Of a DNA stretch of 64,000 bases, positions 49,743 to 57,733 are shown piece by piece (within the stretch, counting starts at the first letter, position 1; each line of letters begins with the position of its first letter). Both the position numbers and the translations under genes were made by a program. The DNA comes from Rhizobiales bacterium 62-17. GTDB taxonomy: Bacteria > Pseudomonadota > Alphaproteobacteria > Rhizobiales > Beijerinckiaceae. The stretch covers positions 1 to 64,000 of the forward strand of contig MKVW01000007.1 of assembly GCA_001898965.1 (NCBI GenBank). The letters run 5' to 3'. A model generated the notes under the pieces. The model saw only the letters and a program-made list of their open reading frames with translations. It was not told the origin of the DNA and did not search any database.

Positions 49743-50723
49743 ATGGCGTCGACGGTGGCACGGATGGGAACGGCTGGCTTGGCGCTCGCTCTCGCCACCA
49801 GCCTGTGCTGGGGGCAGCCCAAGGCCTCGAGCCTGCCTGATGGCGTGATCGAGATCACGGTGCCCTTCGCCGCCGGTGGCGGCGTCGACGTGATGGGACG
49901 GGTGACCGCCGATATTTTGACCCGCGAGCTGGATCGCACCTTCATCGTCGTCAATCGACCCGGCGCCAATTCCAATATCGGCAATCAATATGTCGCCCGC
50001 GCCAAGCCCGATGGCCGCACGCTCCTTGTCAGCAGCGTCGGCCTCGCCGCCAACAAGGCGCTCTACAAGAACATCTCCTACGATCCGGTCAGCAGCTTTT
50101 CGCCGATCTCGCTCATCTCGAACGCGCCGTTGGGACTGTTCGTCAGCAAATCCGTGCCGGCGAACAATCTGGCTGAGTTCATCGCCTATCTGAAAGCCAA
50201 TCCGGGCAAGCTCAACTACGCCTCCTACGGCATCGGCAGCAGCCCGCATCTGGCCGCCGAATTGTTCCAGCATCTCACCAAGACCAAGATGGTGCACGTG
50301 CCGTTCAACGGAAACGGCCCCGCCACCATGGCGACAGTGCAGGACACGACGCAGGTGATCTTCTCAAGCACCGTCTCCGCCGGGCCCTTCGTCCAGGACG
50401 GCAGCCTCAAGGGGATCGCCTATGCCGACGCGAAGCGCGCACCCACTCTCCCCGATCTGCCGACTTTCGCCGAACAAGGGCTGGATTTCAGCTTCGGTAC
50501 CTGGTTTGCCTTGCTCGGGCCGCCCGACCTGCCGCAAGGCATGATCGATGCGCTGAATGCAGCGCTGCGCCAGGGGATCAACACGCCGGAACGGCAGCGC
50601 ATTTTCGATACCCAGGGCGCCGAACCGATCGCTTCCTCGCCCAAGGATTTCGACCGCTTTCTGAAGACCGAAAGCGAGCGCATGACGACGATGCTGCGCG
50701 ACGCGGGTATCGTCGCGCAATAA
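49743..50723 (+). CDS. Bug/TctC-type tripartite tricarboxylate transporter substrate-binding protein
   Basis: A 326-residue periplasmic protein with a signal peptide (MASTVARMGTAGLALALATS, cleavage near residue 25). Bug hallmarks are ITVPFAAGGGVDVMGRVTADILTRELDRTFIVVNRPGANSNIGNQYVARAKPDGRTLL, YASYGIGSSPHLAAELF and the late LARQGINTPERQRIFDTQGAEP-like ending with SPKDFDRFLKTESERM. It binds a carboxylate ligand in the periplasm. No TctA/B genes are adjacent. GGAGG lies 6 bp before the ATG. The preceding CoA transferase/lyase operon and the divergent LysR suggest a shared substrate. Confidence 0.88.
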   Translation: MASTVARMGTAGLALALATSLCWGQPKASSLPDGVIEITVPFAAGGGVDVMGRVTADILTRELDRTFIVVNRPGANSNIGNQYVARAKPDGRTLLVSSVGLAANKALYKNISYDPVSSFSPISLISNAPLGLFVSKSVPANNLAEFIAYLKANPGKLNYASYGIGSSPHLAAELFQHLTKTKMVHVPFNGNGPATMATVQDTTQVIFSSTVSAGPFVQDGSLKGIAYADAKRAPTLPDLPTFAEQGLDFSFGTWFALLGPPDLPQGMIDALNAALRQGINTPERQRIFDTQGAEPIASSPKDFDRFLKTESERMTTMLRDAGIVAQ

Positions 50724-50726
50724 CGC

Positions 50727-51122
50727 TCATTGCACGCGGACGGTGATGGCGGCGCCAGGCACCGCCAGCTGTTTCGCCACGGCCTGCAACTCGTCTTTCG
50801 CCATGCCGGTGAGCACGACGCGGCCTTCGACGATCGGACTGTTGATCATGGGCTCGGTGATGACCTTGCCGTTGACGAGCAGTTGCGAGCGGCGCCCGAG
50901 CGCCTTGATGGTGAACGCGCGAAACTGCGCCGCGCTCTGCGGTGTCAGCGTGATTTCCAGCCCCTCTCCGCCGGAGAATGGCGCCGGCTCTATCTTCGTA
51001 CCGGCGACTTGCAGCGTGATAGAAGCCGTCGTCGCGCGGGAATGGGCCTGAGCCATAACATCTTGCGTCACGACCGGCACGCCAAGACAGAGAGCGCCCA
51101 CGAAAAGGACGACATTTCTCAT
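50727..51122 (-). CDS. Small secreted protein with SecD P1-head-like domain
   Basis: A 131-residue protein with a Sec signal peptide (MRNVVLFVGALCLGVPVVTQ, cleavage after MAQA near 26). The mature part SITLQVAGTKIEPAPFSGGEGLEITLTPQSAAQFRAFTIKALGRRSQLLVNGKVITEPMINSPIVEGRVVLTGM resembles the P1 head subdomain of SecD, seen also in stand-alone secreted proteins. It is translationally coupled to the split YeeE/YedE transporter genes (ATGA overlap). A role in sulfur uptake, for instance as a periplasmic partner, is only suggested by this context. Confidence 0.75.
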   Translation of the reverse strand: MRNVVLFVGALCLGVPVVTQDVMAQAHSRATTASITLQVAGTKIEPAPFSGGEGLEITLTPQSAAQFRAFTIKALGRRSQLLVNGKVITEPMINSPIVEGRVVLTGMAKDELQAVAKQLAVPGAAITVRVQ

Positions 51123-51541
51123 CGGGCGCGCTCCGGCAACAGTGTGAAAAGAACCATGCCGACAATCATCGCGGCGGCGAAAATGGCGATTGGCGCGAGG
51201 CCAAGGCTCAGACCTGCGATAGCGGGACCAGGACAAAGGCCGACAAGGCCCCAGCCGATGCCAAACAGCGCCGATCCCACGATCAAGCGTGTCGTCACCG
51301 GGCGCGTGGCCGGCCAGTCGAATTGTTTGTCGAAGAAGGGCGTGGCGCGTCCGCGCGCCCAGGCCTGCCCCAGCGCCGAGACGATGACCGCGCCGGCCAG
51401 AACGAAAGCCAGGCTCGGATCCCATGCGCCAGTGACATCGAGAAAGCCGCGCACGCGCGCCGGATCAAGCATGCCCGACAGCGCCAGACCGAAGCCGAAG
51501 ATCAGGCCAGCAACAAGGCCGATGAGGAGACGCGCCATCAT
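51119..51541 (-). CDS. YeeE/YedE family transporter, half-protein 2 (DUF6691-like)
   Basis: A 140-residue membrane protein with four hydrophobic segments: MMARLLIGLVAGLIFGFGLALSGM, SLAFVLAGAVIVSALGQAW, RLIVGSALFGIGWGLVGLCPGPAIAGL and IAIFAAAMIVGMVLFTLLP. GLALSGMLDP and GWGLVGLCPGPA are the signatures of the YeeE/YedE repeat; Cys in the latter is thought to handle thiosulfate or sulfide. It is the partner of the gene at 51538 (ATGA overlap); the two halves together equal a full YeeE. A frame continues upstream over the neighbour but in a shadow reading. Sulfur uptake is known for the family. Confidence 0.88.
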   Translation of the reverse strand: MMARLLIGLVAGLIFGFGLALSGMLDPARVRGFLDVTGAWDPSLAFVLAGAVIVSALGQAWARGRATPFFDKQFDWPATRPVTTRLIVGSALFGIGWGLVGLCPGPAIAGLSLGLAPIAIFAAAMIVGMVLFTLLPERAR

Positions 51542-51960
51542 GACAGTCCCGCCACGCGCATGAGAAAAACAGTGACCACCGCCGCCGCCATGAAGGTGAC
51601 GACGGCTGCGATGGAGCGCGGCGACAAGCGTGCCAAGCCGACGACGCCATGGCCGCTGGTGCAGCCCGAGCCGAGCCGCGTGCCAAAGCCAACCAGCAGG
51701 CCGCCGACGATCAGCAACGGCAGCGAGGTCGTGATGCTGGCCGCCGGCCAGGCGCCACTCACCGCCCGGTAAACCACTGGGCCGAGCAACAGGCCGACAA
51801 CGAAACTGCCGTTGATCCAGAGCCGCGCCCTGTCGCGCGCGACCAGCCCACCCAAAATGCCGCTGATGCCGGCGATGCGCCCATTCCCGATCAGCAGCAC
51901 CGTCACCGCCAAGCCGATCAGGCAACCGCCGACAAAAGAGGCCAGAAACTGCATGGCCAT
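51538..51960 (-). CDS. YeeE/YedE family transporter, half-protein 1
   Basis: A 140-residue membrane protein with four hydrophobic segments. It contains FVGGCLIGLAVTVLLIGNGRIAGISGILGGL and GFGTRLGSGCTSGHGVVGLARLSPRS, the GSGCTSGHG motif being the hallmark of YeeE/YedE sulfur transporters (its Cys handles thiosulfate or sulfide). It starts the minus-strand unit of two half-transporters and a secreted protein. The layout resembles the two-gene PmpA/PmpB type, often near sulfide-responsive or rhodanese genes, which I do not find here. Confidence 0.88.
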   Translation of the reverse strand: MAMQFLASFVGGCLIGLAVTVLLIGNGRIAGISGILGGLVARDRARLWINGSFVVGLLLGPVVYRAVSGAWPAASITTSLPLLIVGGLLVGFGTRLGSGCTSGHGVVGLARLSPRSIAAVVTFMAAAVVTVFLMRVAGLS

Positions 51961-52101
51961 GATCTTTCCCGTCCTTCTCTAGATCATCCCTGCCCACTTC
52001 CTAGCACTTTCCGGCTGATCATATGGAGTATTCGACGCCTCGCCGGTTCCGGGCTAGGCTCGTCCAACGCTCGCCAACATGAAGCGTATCAGGGAGGATA
52101 C

Positions 52102-53055
52102 ATGTTTCTGCGTTTTGCCATGATCGGCACGCTCGCGCTGACCAGCGCCGTCGCCACCGCTCAAGCCGAGCCTCTGCGTGTCGCTGTATCGCAACGTGGG
52201 TTCTGGGACAGTTCGTTCGTCGACATGGCGATCGAACAGGGTTTCTTCAAAAAGGAGAATCTCGAAATCCAGACTTTTTATACGGAAGGCGGCGCGACGA
52301 CCCTTGATGCCGTCATGTCCGGCAGCGTCGATATCGCCATGTCGAACGGATTGCTGGGCGTGGTCGGCCGTTACGCCAAGGGGGCGCCGCTGCGCGTCAT
52401 CGCGGCTGAATTCACCGGGGGAAGTGACGCCTTCTGGTATGCGCGCGCCGATAGCGGCATCAAGAGCCTGAAGGACGCCCAAGGCAAATCGATCGCCTAT
52501 TCCTCCAACGGCTCCTCCACCAATCTGATGGTTTTGGGTCTGTTGAAACTGGCCGGCGTCAACGCCAAGCCAACCCCGACAGGCGGCGCGCCGGGCACCT
52601 TCGTGCAGGTCAATACCAAGCAGATCGACATCGGCTGGTCGGTGCCGCCGCTGGCGCTGCAGGACGTGCTCGACAACAAGCTGGTCATCGTGGCGCGCGG
52701 CTCCGATCTGCCCGATCTCGCCAACCAGACGGTGCGCGTCAATGTGGTGATGGAGCCGGTGCTGAAGGCCAAGCGCGATGCGATGCGCCGTTTCATGAAA
52801 GTCTATAACGCGACGATCGAATGGGCCTATAAGGATCCGAAAGGCCTGGAATATTTCGCTCGGGAAAACAAAATCTCCACCGAGGTCGCCAAGAAGGCGC
52901 TGGAATTCTATCCCCAGGCGGCGACACAGACGCAACAGGTCAAAGGCCTGGACCAGACCGTGCGCGATGCCATCGCCTTCAAATATCTGGGGCCATCAGC
53001 GACGCCAAAAGACCTTGCCGGGCTGATCGACATCGTCGAGCCGGGACAGAAGTAA
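52102..53055 (+). CDS. Orphan NMT1/SsuA-like ABC substrate-binding protein
   Basis: A 317-residue periplasmic protein with a signal peptide (MFLRFAMIGTLALTSAVATA, cleavage after AQA near 23). PLRVAVSQRGFWDSSFVDMAIEQGFFKKENLEIQTFYTEGGATTLDAVMSGSVDIAMSNGLLGVVGRYAKGAPLRVIA is the NMT1-type N-lobe; the hinge region and VPPLALQDVLDNKLVIVARGSD follow. GGGAGG precedes the ATG. No permease or ATPase is adjacent, so it must share membrane parts encoded elsewhere. It ends before a strong hairpin. Ligand unknown. Confidence 0.85.
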   Translation: MFLRFAMIGTLALTSAVATAQAEPLRVAVSQRGFWDSSFVDMAIEQGFFKKENLEIQTFYTEGGATTLDAVMSGSVDIAMSNGLLGVVGRYAKGAPLRVIAAEFTGGSDAFWYARADSGIKSLKDAQGKSIAYSSNGSSTNLMVLGLLKLAGVNAKPTPTGGAPGTFVQVNTKQIDIGWSVPPLALQDVLDNKLVIVARGSDLPDLANQTVRVNVVMEPVLKAKRDAMRRFMKVYNATIEWAYKDPKGLEYFARENKISTEVAKKALEFYPQAATQTQQVKGLDQTVRDAIAFKYLGPSATPKDLAGLIDIVEPGQK

Positions 53056-53069
53056 TCCACCCTGGATGC

Positions 53070-53107
53070 AAGCTGGCAGCGGTTCGCCTTTGCGACCGTG
53101 CCAGCTT
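53070..53107 (+). terminator. Imperfect terminator hairpin after the orphan binding-protein gene
   Basis: AAGCTGGCA (53070-53078) pairs with TGCCAGCTT (53099-53107), and the inner CGGT and CGC pair with GCG and ACCG around a CTTT loop with small bulges. It lies 14 bp after the stop. No clear T-run follows (CGGCCTTCC), so it may end transcription or protect the mRNA end. The rest of the 266-bp gap before the TetR gene has no credible gene. Confidence 0.6.
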
Positions 53108-53321
53108 CGGCCTTCCTAACCTTCCATTAGCCATGCCTGGCAGTAGCGATGGCGCGGGCCGCCGGAAGCATGGATCATGATCCTCGGCCGGCTCCCCGAC
53201 ATCCCACCAGATTGAGCTGGGGACAAGCGGCTGCGAAGCCCGCGCGATCCTTGCGATTTCAGCGCCTTGAATTATAGATACGATCAGTATTTATCATAGA
53301 TAGATACGCTTCGTTTCTATA

Positions 53322-53936
53322 ATGAAAACGACTGAAATTGTTTTGAAAAAGCCGAAACAGCGCAAATCGATCGGGCCGACTCGCAGCCCGGAGACGCGCC
53401 GCGCCATCGTCGAGGCGGCGCGCGAAATTTTGACGTCCGAGGGCTATGGCGGCTTCACGCTCGACGCCGTGGCGAAGCGCGCCGGCGCCTCGAAACCGAC
53501 CATCTACAAATGGTGGCAGGGCAAGCCCGGCCTGCTCATCGAAATCTACGATCAGGAGAGCGAGGCGCTGCTGACAACGCCAGATCTCGGTTCGCTGGCC
53601 GACGAACTCGTCTGGCTGATCCGTAACCTCTGGCGCTTCTGGCGCATCACCGCCTGCGGCGCGGCACTGCGCAGCCTGATCGCCGAGGCCCAGCACGACG
53701 GGGCGGCGCTGGCCCTGGTGAAGGACCGATTGCTACCGCAGCGGCGCAGCTATCCCCTCTCCGTTTTCGAGCGCGCCAAGGCGCGCGGCGAACTGGATGC
53801 CGACTTCGACCCGACGGATGCCACCGATCTGCTGACCGCCTTCTCCTGGTATCACCTGGTCACGGATACGCTCGACCGGGAGAAGGATATCGAGCCGGCG
53901 GTGGCGATGATCGCCGCCGGCCTGCGCGGCGCCTAA
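53322..53936 (+). CDS. TetR family transcriptional regulator
   Basis: A 204-residue regulator with the TetR helix-turn-helix (TRRAIVEAAREILTSEGYGGFTLDAVAKRAGASKPTIYKWWQGKPGLLIEIY, residues about 25-76) and a TetR_C-type ligand domain. The N-terminus has a basic tail (LKKPKQRKS). Upstream, ATAGATACG occurs twice (53273-53281 and 53302-53310), a possible self-operator. It converges on the MDR oxidoreductase gene, sharing the hairpin at 53940. The target is unknown; the nearest divergent genes belong to other units. Confidence 0.9.
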   Translation: MKTTEIVLKKPKQRKSIGPTRSPETRRAIVEAAREILTSEGYGGFTLDAVAKRAGASKPTIYKWWQGKPGLLIEIYDQESEALLTTPDLGSLADELVWLIRNLWRFWRITACGAALRSLIAEAQHDGAALALVKDRLLPQRRSYPLSVFERAKARGELDADFDPTDATDLLTAFSWYHLVTDTLDREKDIEPAVAMIAAGLRGA

Positions 53937-53939
53937 GTT

Positions 53940-53975
53940 GAGCAAATCGCGTTTCTATCGAAAAGCGATTTGCTC
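53940..53975. repeat. Inverted repeat between convergent TetR and MDR genes (possible terminator or dispersed palindrome)
   Basis: GAGCAAATCGC (53940-53950) and GCGATTTGCTC (53965-53975) are perfect 11-bp arms around a 14-nt AT-rich loop. It follows the TetR stop and reaches the stop of the convergent gene. No T-run on either side, so it is not a classical terminator. It resembles short dispersed palindromes seen between genes in Hyphomicrobiales (recalled); only one copy was noticed here. Confidence 0.6.
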
Positions 53976-54955
53976 TAAGTCAGCACCACGATCTTGCCGC
54001 CGGCCGTATTGGCGTCCATGACGCGATGGGCTTCGACGATATCATCGAGCTGGAACACCTTCCCGATGTTGAGACGCAATTTGCCCGCAGCGATGTCATC
54101 AGCCAATGCCTGCAAAGGTGTCGCCATGAATTCCGGCACGCCGCCGGAATAGGCCGTGAGCCCGACCGACGAGGGAATGGCCTCCATCGGGCTGAACTCC
54201 TCGAAGGTCCATTTGTTGCCGACGATGCCGGTCATGCAGACGAGGCCTTGCGGACGGGCGCAGCGCAGAGAATCCTTCAGCGTGGTGACGCCGATCAGCT
54301 CCAGCACTTTATCGACCCCTTCAGGATGGATTGCCCGCACGCCGGCAGCGATCTCGCCACCATCGATCACAACCTGATCGGCGCCATTCTCAAGAAGCAG
54401 ATCTTCGCGCGCCGCGTTGCGGGTCGTGGCGATGACGTGGACCCCGTAATTCTTGGCGATGGCCGCCGCGGCCAGACCGACCGAGGTGGTGCCGCCGCGC
54501 ACCAGCAATCGTTCGCCCGACTTCAACTGCAAGGACTTGAATAGCGAGCCCCAGGCGGTCTGCAGCATTTCCGGCATGGCACCCAGCACATCCCAAGGCA
54601 GCGATGTCGTCAGCTTCTGCACCTGCCCCGCCGGCACGCGGACATATTCGGCATAGCCGCCATCGAACTGCCGCCCCATGCCACCCATAGCGGTCATAAC
54701 GATGTCGCCGGGCGCGAAATCACCGTCGGGCGCCTCGGCGACCACGCCTGCCGCCTCGATCCCCAGAATCCGGGGAAAGGCAACGCCGGGGGATTGGCCC
54801 AGGCGGGTGAAGAGTTCCGAGCGATTGATGCCGAAGGCCTTCACCTGAATCAGCACCTGGCCCTTTCCAGGCACGGGCACAGGGCGCTGCTCGATCTTGA
54901 GGGCTTCCGGCCCGCCAGCCTCGTGGATGACGGCAGCTTTCATGGTGGCGGCCAT
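53975..54955 (-). CDS. MDR zinc-binding-type dehydrogenase, quinone oxidoreductase-like
   Basis: A 326-residue medium-chain dehydrogenase/reductase: [68 protein letters not shown], then [30 protein letters not shown] (NADPH fold, GGxxSVGxxA). The catalytic zinc ligands of alcohol dehydrogenases are absent, as in quinone oxidoreductases. GGGAGG lies 8 bp before the ATG. It lies 15 bp after the SelW-like gene on the same strand, probably cotranscribed with it. Its substrate may be a quinone or an unsaturated ketone. Confidence 0.9.
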   Translation of the reverse strand: MAATMKAAVIHEAGGPEALKIEQRPVPVPGKGQVLIQVKAFGINRSELFTRLGQSPGVAFPRILGIEAAGVVAEAPDGDFAPGDIVMTAMGGMGRQFDGGYAEYVRVPAGQVQKLTTSLPWDVLGAMPEMLQTAWGSLFKSLQLKSGERLLVRGGTTSVGLAAAAIAKNYGVHVIATTRNAAREDLLLENGADQVVIDGGEIAAGVRAIHPEGVDKVLELIGVTTLKDSLRCARPQGLVCMTGIVGNKWTFEEFSPMEAIPSSVGLTAYSGGVPEFMATPLQALADDIAAGKLRLNIGKVFQLDDIVEAHRVMDANTAGGKIVVLT

Positions 54956-54970
54956 CGTCTCACCTCCCGA

Positions 54971-55264
54971 TCAGCTTTCGCTCGTGTGGTTGCGATCGAT
55001 ATGCCCCAGATCGCGGTCGGGATCGATCCGGTCGCGCACCCGCTGCTTCAGGGTTTTGGCGTCCGGGAAGCCGCCATCGGCCTTGCGCTCCCAGATGACC
55101 TCATCGTTGAGCCGTATCTCGAAGCGCCCGCCGGTGGCGGGCACCAAAGCCACTTCGCCGAGATCAGCGCCGAAGGTCGAGAGCAGTTCCTGGGCCATCC
55201 AGCCGGCCCGCAACAGCCATTGGCATTGCGTGCAATAGGTGATGGCGATACGGGGCGGCGTCAT
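54971..55264 (-). CDS. SelT/SelW/SelH family (Rdx) selenoprotein-fold protein, Cys form
   Basis: A 97-residue protein with the Rdx family start RIAITYCTQCQWLLRAGWMAQELLSTF. The redox pair is Cys11-x2-Cys14; where eukaryotic and some bacterial SelW have selenocysteine, here Cys is encoded. The remaining part, GGRFEIRLNDEVIWERKADGGFPDAKTLKQRVRD, matches the family. Rdx proteins are thioredoxin-like and probably reduce or protect thiols. It lies between the maleate isomerase and the MDR gene on the same strand. Confidence 0.9.
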   Translation of the reverse strand: MTPPRIAITYCTQCQWLLRAGWMAQELLSTFGADLGEVALVPATGGRFEIRLNDEVIWERKADGGFPDAKTLKQRVRDRIDPDRDLGHIDRNHTSES

Positions 55265-55351
55265 TGTTCCTCGCGGTTGCGGGCTTGGGCGGCGGATGTC
55301 TCCGCCGCTTCATCCTAGGCCGAGGACCGCGATGGGTCGAGCCGCCCGCCC

Positions 55352-56128
55352 TCAGGCGCTGCGCACATCCTTTTGATCGAACCGGCCGGATAGCAGCACG
55401 CCGGCGTCGGGAACTTCCGTGCGCAGGCCGAGACGATTCAGCATCTGATAGGTCGTGCAGACCGCGCTGGAGACGGCAGGCAGGCCGCTCGCCGCTTCGA
55501 TCAGCGGCACCGAGGCGAGCGAGGGCATCTGCACGCAGGCGGACGCCACGATGGCATCGACATTGGCGAGGTTGAGCTTTTTCCAAAGCTGCGACGGCCC
55601 GAGCGGATCGAGCGCGCCGACGGCGAGATTGTCATGCACTTCGAGCGACAGGCTGTCGATCACCTCGATGCCTTCGTTCTCGATATAGTCGATCACCAAT
55701 TTGGTCAGCGGCTTCATATAGGGCGCGAGGATCGACACTTTCTTGGCGCCGATGACTTTCAGGCCGTCGACCAAAGCGCCAGCGCTGGTGACGACAGGCG
55801 CCGGCGCGCCGTTTTCCACCGTGCGTTGATGGAGACGGGCTTCCGACACGCGATGATAGCCGCGCCCCATGCTCATGATGGCGACGAGGCAGGCGTAACC
55901 GAGCACGTCGACGCGGGCATCGGAAAGTTCCAGCGCGCAACGATCGGAATCCGCATCCATCTTCGCCAGTTCGTCCTTGGTGACGCTCTTCATGCGCATG
56001 CGGCTCGAATGAAAGGTGAAACGCTCGGGCGCGATTCCTTCGCGGGCGCGCAGCATGGCGGGAATTTCGGTTTCCATGGTCGTATTGGAACTCGGCACGA
56101 TCTGGCCGATGCGATAGATGCGGGTCAT
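55352..56128 (-). CDS. Maleate cis-trans isomerase family protein (Asp/Glu racemase superfamily)
   Basis: A 258-residue protein that should convert maleate to fumarate. RIGQIVPSSNTTMETEIPAML carries the substrate Asn, and the catalytic pair is Cys80 (LGYACLVAIM) and Cys198 (VASACVQMPS); both lie 4 positions after the Cys76/Cys194 I recall for the Nocardia enzyme. TSAGALVDGLKVIGAKKVSILAPYMKPL also fits. Maleate arises in gentisate-type, nicotinate and furan pathways. It is divergent from a LysR gene at 56241 and precedes SelW-like and MDR genes on its strand. It could instead be an arylmalonate decarboxylase, but the Cys pair favours isomerase. Confidence 0.87.
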   Translation of the reverse strand: MTRIYRIGQIVPSSNTTMETEIPAMLRAREGIAPERFTFHSSRMRMKSVTKDELAKMDADSDRCALELSDARVDVLGYACLVAIMSMGRGYHRVSEARLHQRTVENGAPAPVVTSAGALVDGLKVIGAKKVSILAPYMKPLTKLVIDYIENEGIEVIDSLSLEVHDNLAVGALDPLGPSQLWKKLNLANVDAIVASACVQMPSLASVPLIEAASGLPAVSSAVCTTYQMLNRLGLRTEVPDAGVLLSGRFDQKDVRSA

Positions 56129-56240
56129 GGCGGGCTCCTTTCCAGGATGGCAATGCGTCCCTCTTGGCTATCCCAGCCGGAGCACCTGATCACTGGCGAT
56201 GTCGTTGACTCATCCTCAACATCCGGTTGAGGATAAGCGC

Positions 56241-57152
56241 ATGAATGGACCTGCCGGCCTCAACCGTTTCGATCTCACGTCGCTGCGCCTGTTCGTCGCC
56301 GTGGTCGGCGAAGGGAGCCTGACGCTCGGCGCCGAACGGTTCGGCATCAGTCTGGCGGCGGCGAGCAAGCGCATGCTGGAGCTCGAAGCGCGGATCGGCA
56401 CGCCCCTGCTCGCCCGCAGCAAGACCGGCGTCGCCGCCACCGATGCCGGCCAGACCCTGCTGCGCCATGCCATCACCCTCGTCGCCGATGTCGAGCAGCT
56501 TGCGGTGGCGATGGACGATTTTCGGCGCGGCGCCAAAGGCCACCTGCGGCTATGGGCCAATACGTCGGCCTTCGCCGGTTTCCTGCCGGGGCTCCTGGCT
56601 GACTATACCGCTGTCCATCCCGACGTGATGATCGATCTTGAGGATGCGTTGAGCGAAGATGCGGCGCGGGCCGTAGCGCGTGGTGCCGCCGAGCTCGCCG
56701 TCATCGGCGCCAATACGCCATGCGACGGCTTGCAGACCTTTGTCTGCGACAAAGATGAACTGGTGGTCGTGACGCCCAAGGGGCGCGGCTTTGGCGGAAA
56801 ATCTGCCGTGCCTCTGCAAGCTATTCTCGATCGCGACATCGTCGGCCTCGGCCGCGCCACTTCGCTCATGCGGCAGATCTCGGCTGCGGCCGACGCGATC
56901 GGCTGCGAATTGCGGTTGCGTATCCAGGTGCGCAGTTTCGACGCCATGTGCCGTATGGTGGCAGCGGGCATCGGCGTCGCCATCCTGCCGCGCGCCGGGG
57001 CCGCGCCGCATCTCGCCGCCATGGGACTGCAAGCCCATCGCATCAGCGGCATGAACACGCAACGCCATCTTCTGCTGGCCATGCGGGACCAGCAGACGCT
57101 GTCACGCCCGGCCCAGGCTTTTGTCCGGATGGCGCAAGAGCGGATGCAATAA
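56241..57152 (+). CDS. LysR family transcriptional regulator
   Basis: About 303 residues from ATG 56241 with the HTH FDLTSLRLFVAVVGEGSLTLGAERFGISLAAASKRMLELEARIGTPLLARS and an effector domain (GHLRLWANTSAFAGFLPGLLADYTAVHPDVMIDLEDALSEDAARAV, VAAGIGVAILPRAGAAPH). A longer frame starts at 56199. It is divergent from the maleate isomerase across 112 bp, the likely target. A strong terminator follows its stop. Confidence 0.9.
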   Translation: MNGPAGLNRFDLTSLRLFVAVVGEGSLTLGAERFGISLAAASKRMLELEARIGTPLLARSKTGVAATDAGQTLLRHAITLVADVEQLAVAMDDFRRGAKGHLRLWANTSAFAGFLPGLLADYTAVHPDVMIDLEDALSEDAARAVARGAAELAVIGANTPCDGLQTFVCDKDELVVVTPKGRGFGGKSAVPLQAILDRDIVGLGRATSLMRQISAAADAIGCELRLRIQVRSFDAMCRMVAAGIGVAILPRAGAAPHLAAMGLQAHRISGMNTQRHLLLAMRDQQTLSRPAQAFVRMAQERMQ

Positions 57153-57176
57153 AGGCGGCGAGAGGCTCGCCGCCTT
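57152..57176. terminator. Bidirectional terminator hairpin
   Basis: AAGGCGGCGAG (57152-57162) and CTCGCCGCCTT (57166-57176) are perfect 11-bp arms with a 3-nt loop AGG. It starts at the last base of the LysR stop and lies 24 bp from the stop of the convergent DUF3592-like gene. Only TTC follows on the plus strand, so the T-run is short; the position between convergent genes still favours a shared terminator. Confidence 0.8.
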
Positions 57177-57199
57177 CAATACATTCAACAAGGATATCT

Positions 57200-57733
57200 T
57201 CAGGCGACGCCCTGCCCGCTGCCATTGGCAGTATCTGCGTAGCGGCTCGTGCGGCTCTTACGGCCGCCGAACAAACCGAACATCAATGCACAGCCGATGA
57301 TGCCGATGACACCGGCGATGGCGCCGCCGTACATCATGAAGCGATCGAGATCGAGTTCTTCATTGGCATCGTCGACGAGCACGACACCGTCCTTGCCCGG
57401 CAATTCAGCCAGATGCTTGATGCGCACAGTATCGACGACGATCTTGTTGTCGCTGATCAGCTTGCGTGCCATGGCGCCTGACATATGAATGTCGCTGGCC
57501 CGCTGCACTTCACCCTTGCTGTCTTTCCAAGTGATGTCGACATAATAACTGGTGCCGCTCTTGCGGCCCTTCTTGCGCGTGGCGCCGGTAATAAGTGCTT
57601 CAGTCTCCACGCCCTTGGCGACCACTTGATTGACGCGATCCACATCCGTCCAACCGATATAGGCCGAGACCGGGCCACCGATCGCCGCGATGATCAACAG
57701 CCATTTCAGTTTGCCAATAATCCAACCAACCAT
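57200..57733 (-). CDS. DUF3592-like membrane protein
   Basis: A 177-residue protein from ATG 57733 (AAGGA upstream). Two hydrophobic segments (about 4-24, VGWIIGKLKWLLIIAAIGGPV; and about 133-156, YGGAIAGVIGIIGCALMFGLFGG) flank a soluble domain (VNQVVAKGVETEALITGATRKKGRKSGTSYYVDITWKDSKG) with VVDTVRIKHL. This two-span DUF3592 layout also occurs in the protein at 31603, with little sequence similarity. The C-terminus is polar. No function known. It converges with the LysR gene and is divergent from the LLM oxidoreductase. Confidence 0.7.
   Translation of the reverse strand: MVGWIIGKLKWLLIIAAIGGPVSAYIGWTDVDRVNQVVAKGVETEALITGATRKKGRKSGTSYYVDITWKDSKGEVQRASDIHMSGAMARKLISDNKIVVDTVRIKHLAELPGKDGVVLVDDANEELDLDRFMMYGGAIAGVIGIIGCALMFGLFGGRKSRTSRYADTANGSGQGVA

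Noticed and set aside
51542..51997. Upstream extension of the second YeeE/YedE half-protein frame
   Set aside because: The extension is a shadow of the first half-protein; the overlapping ATG at 51541 gives the expected membrane-protein start.
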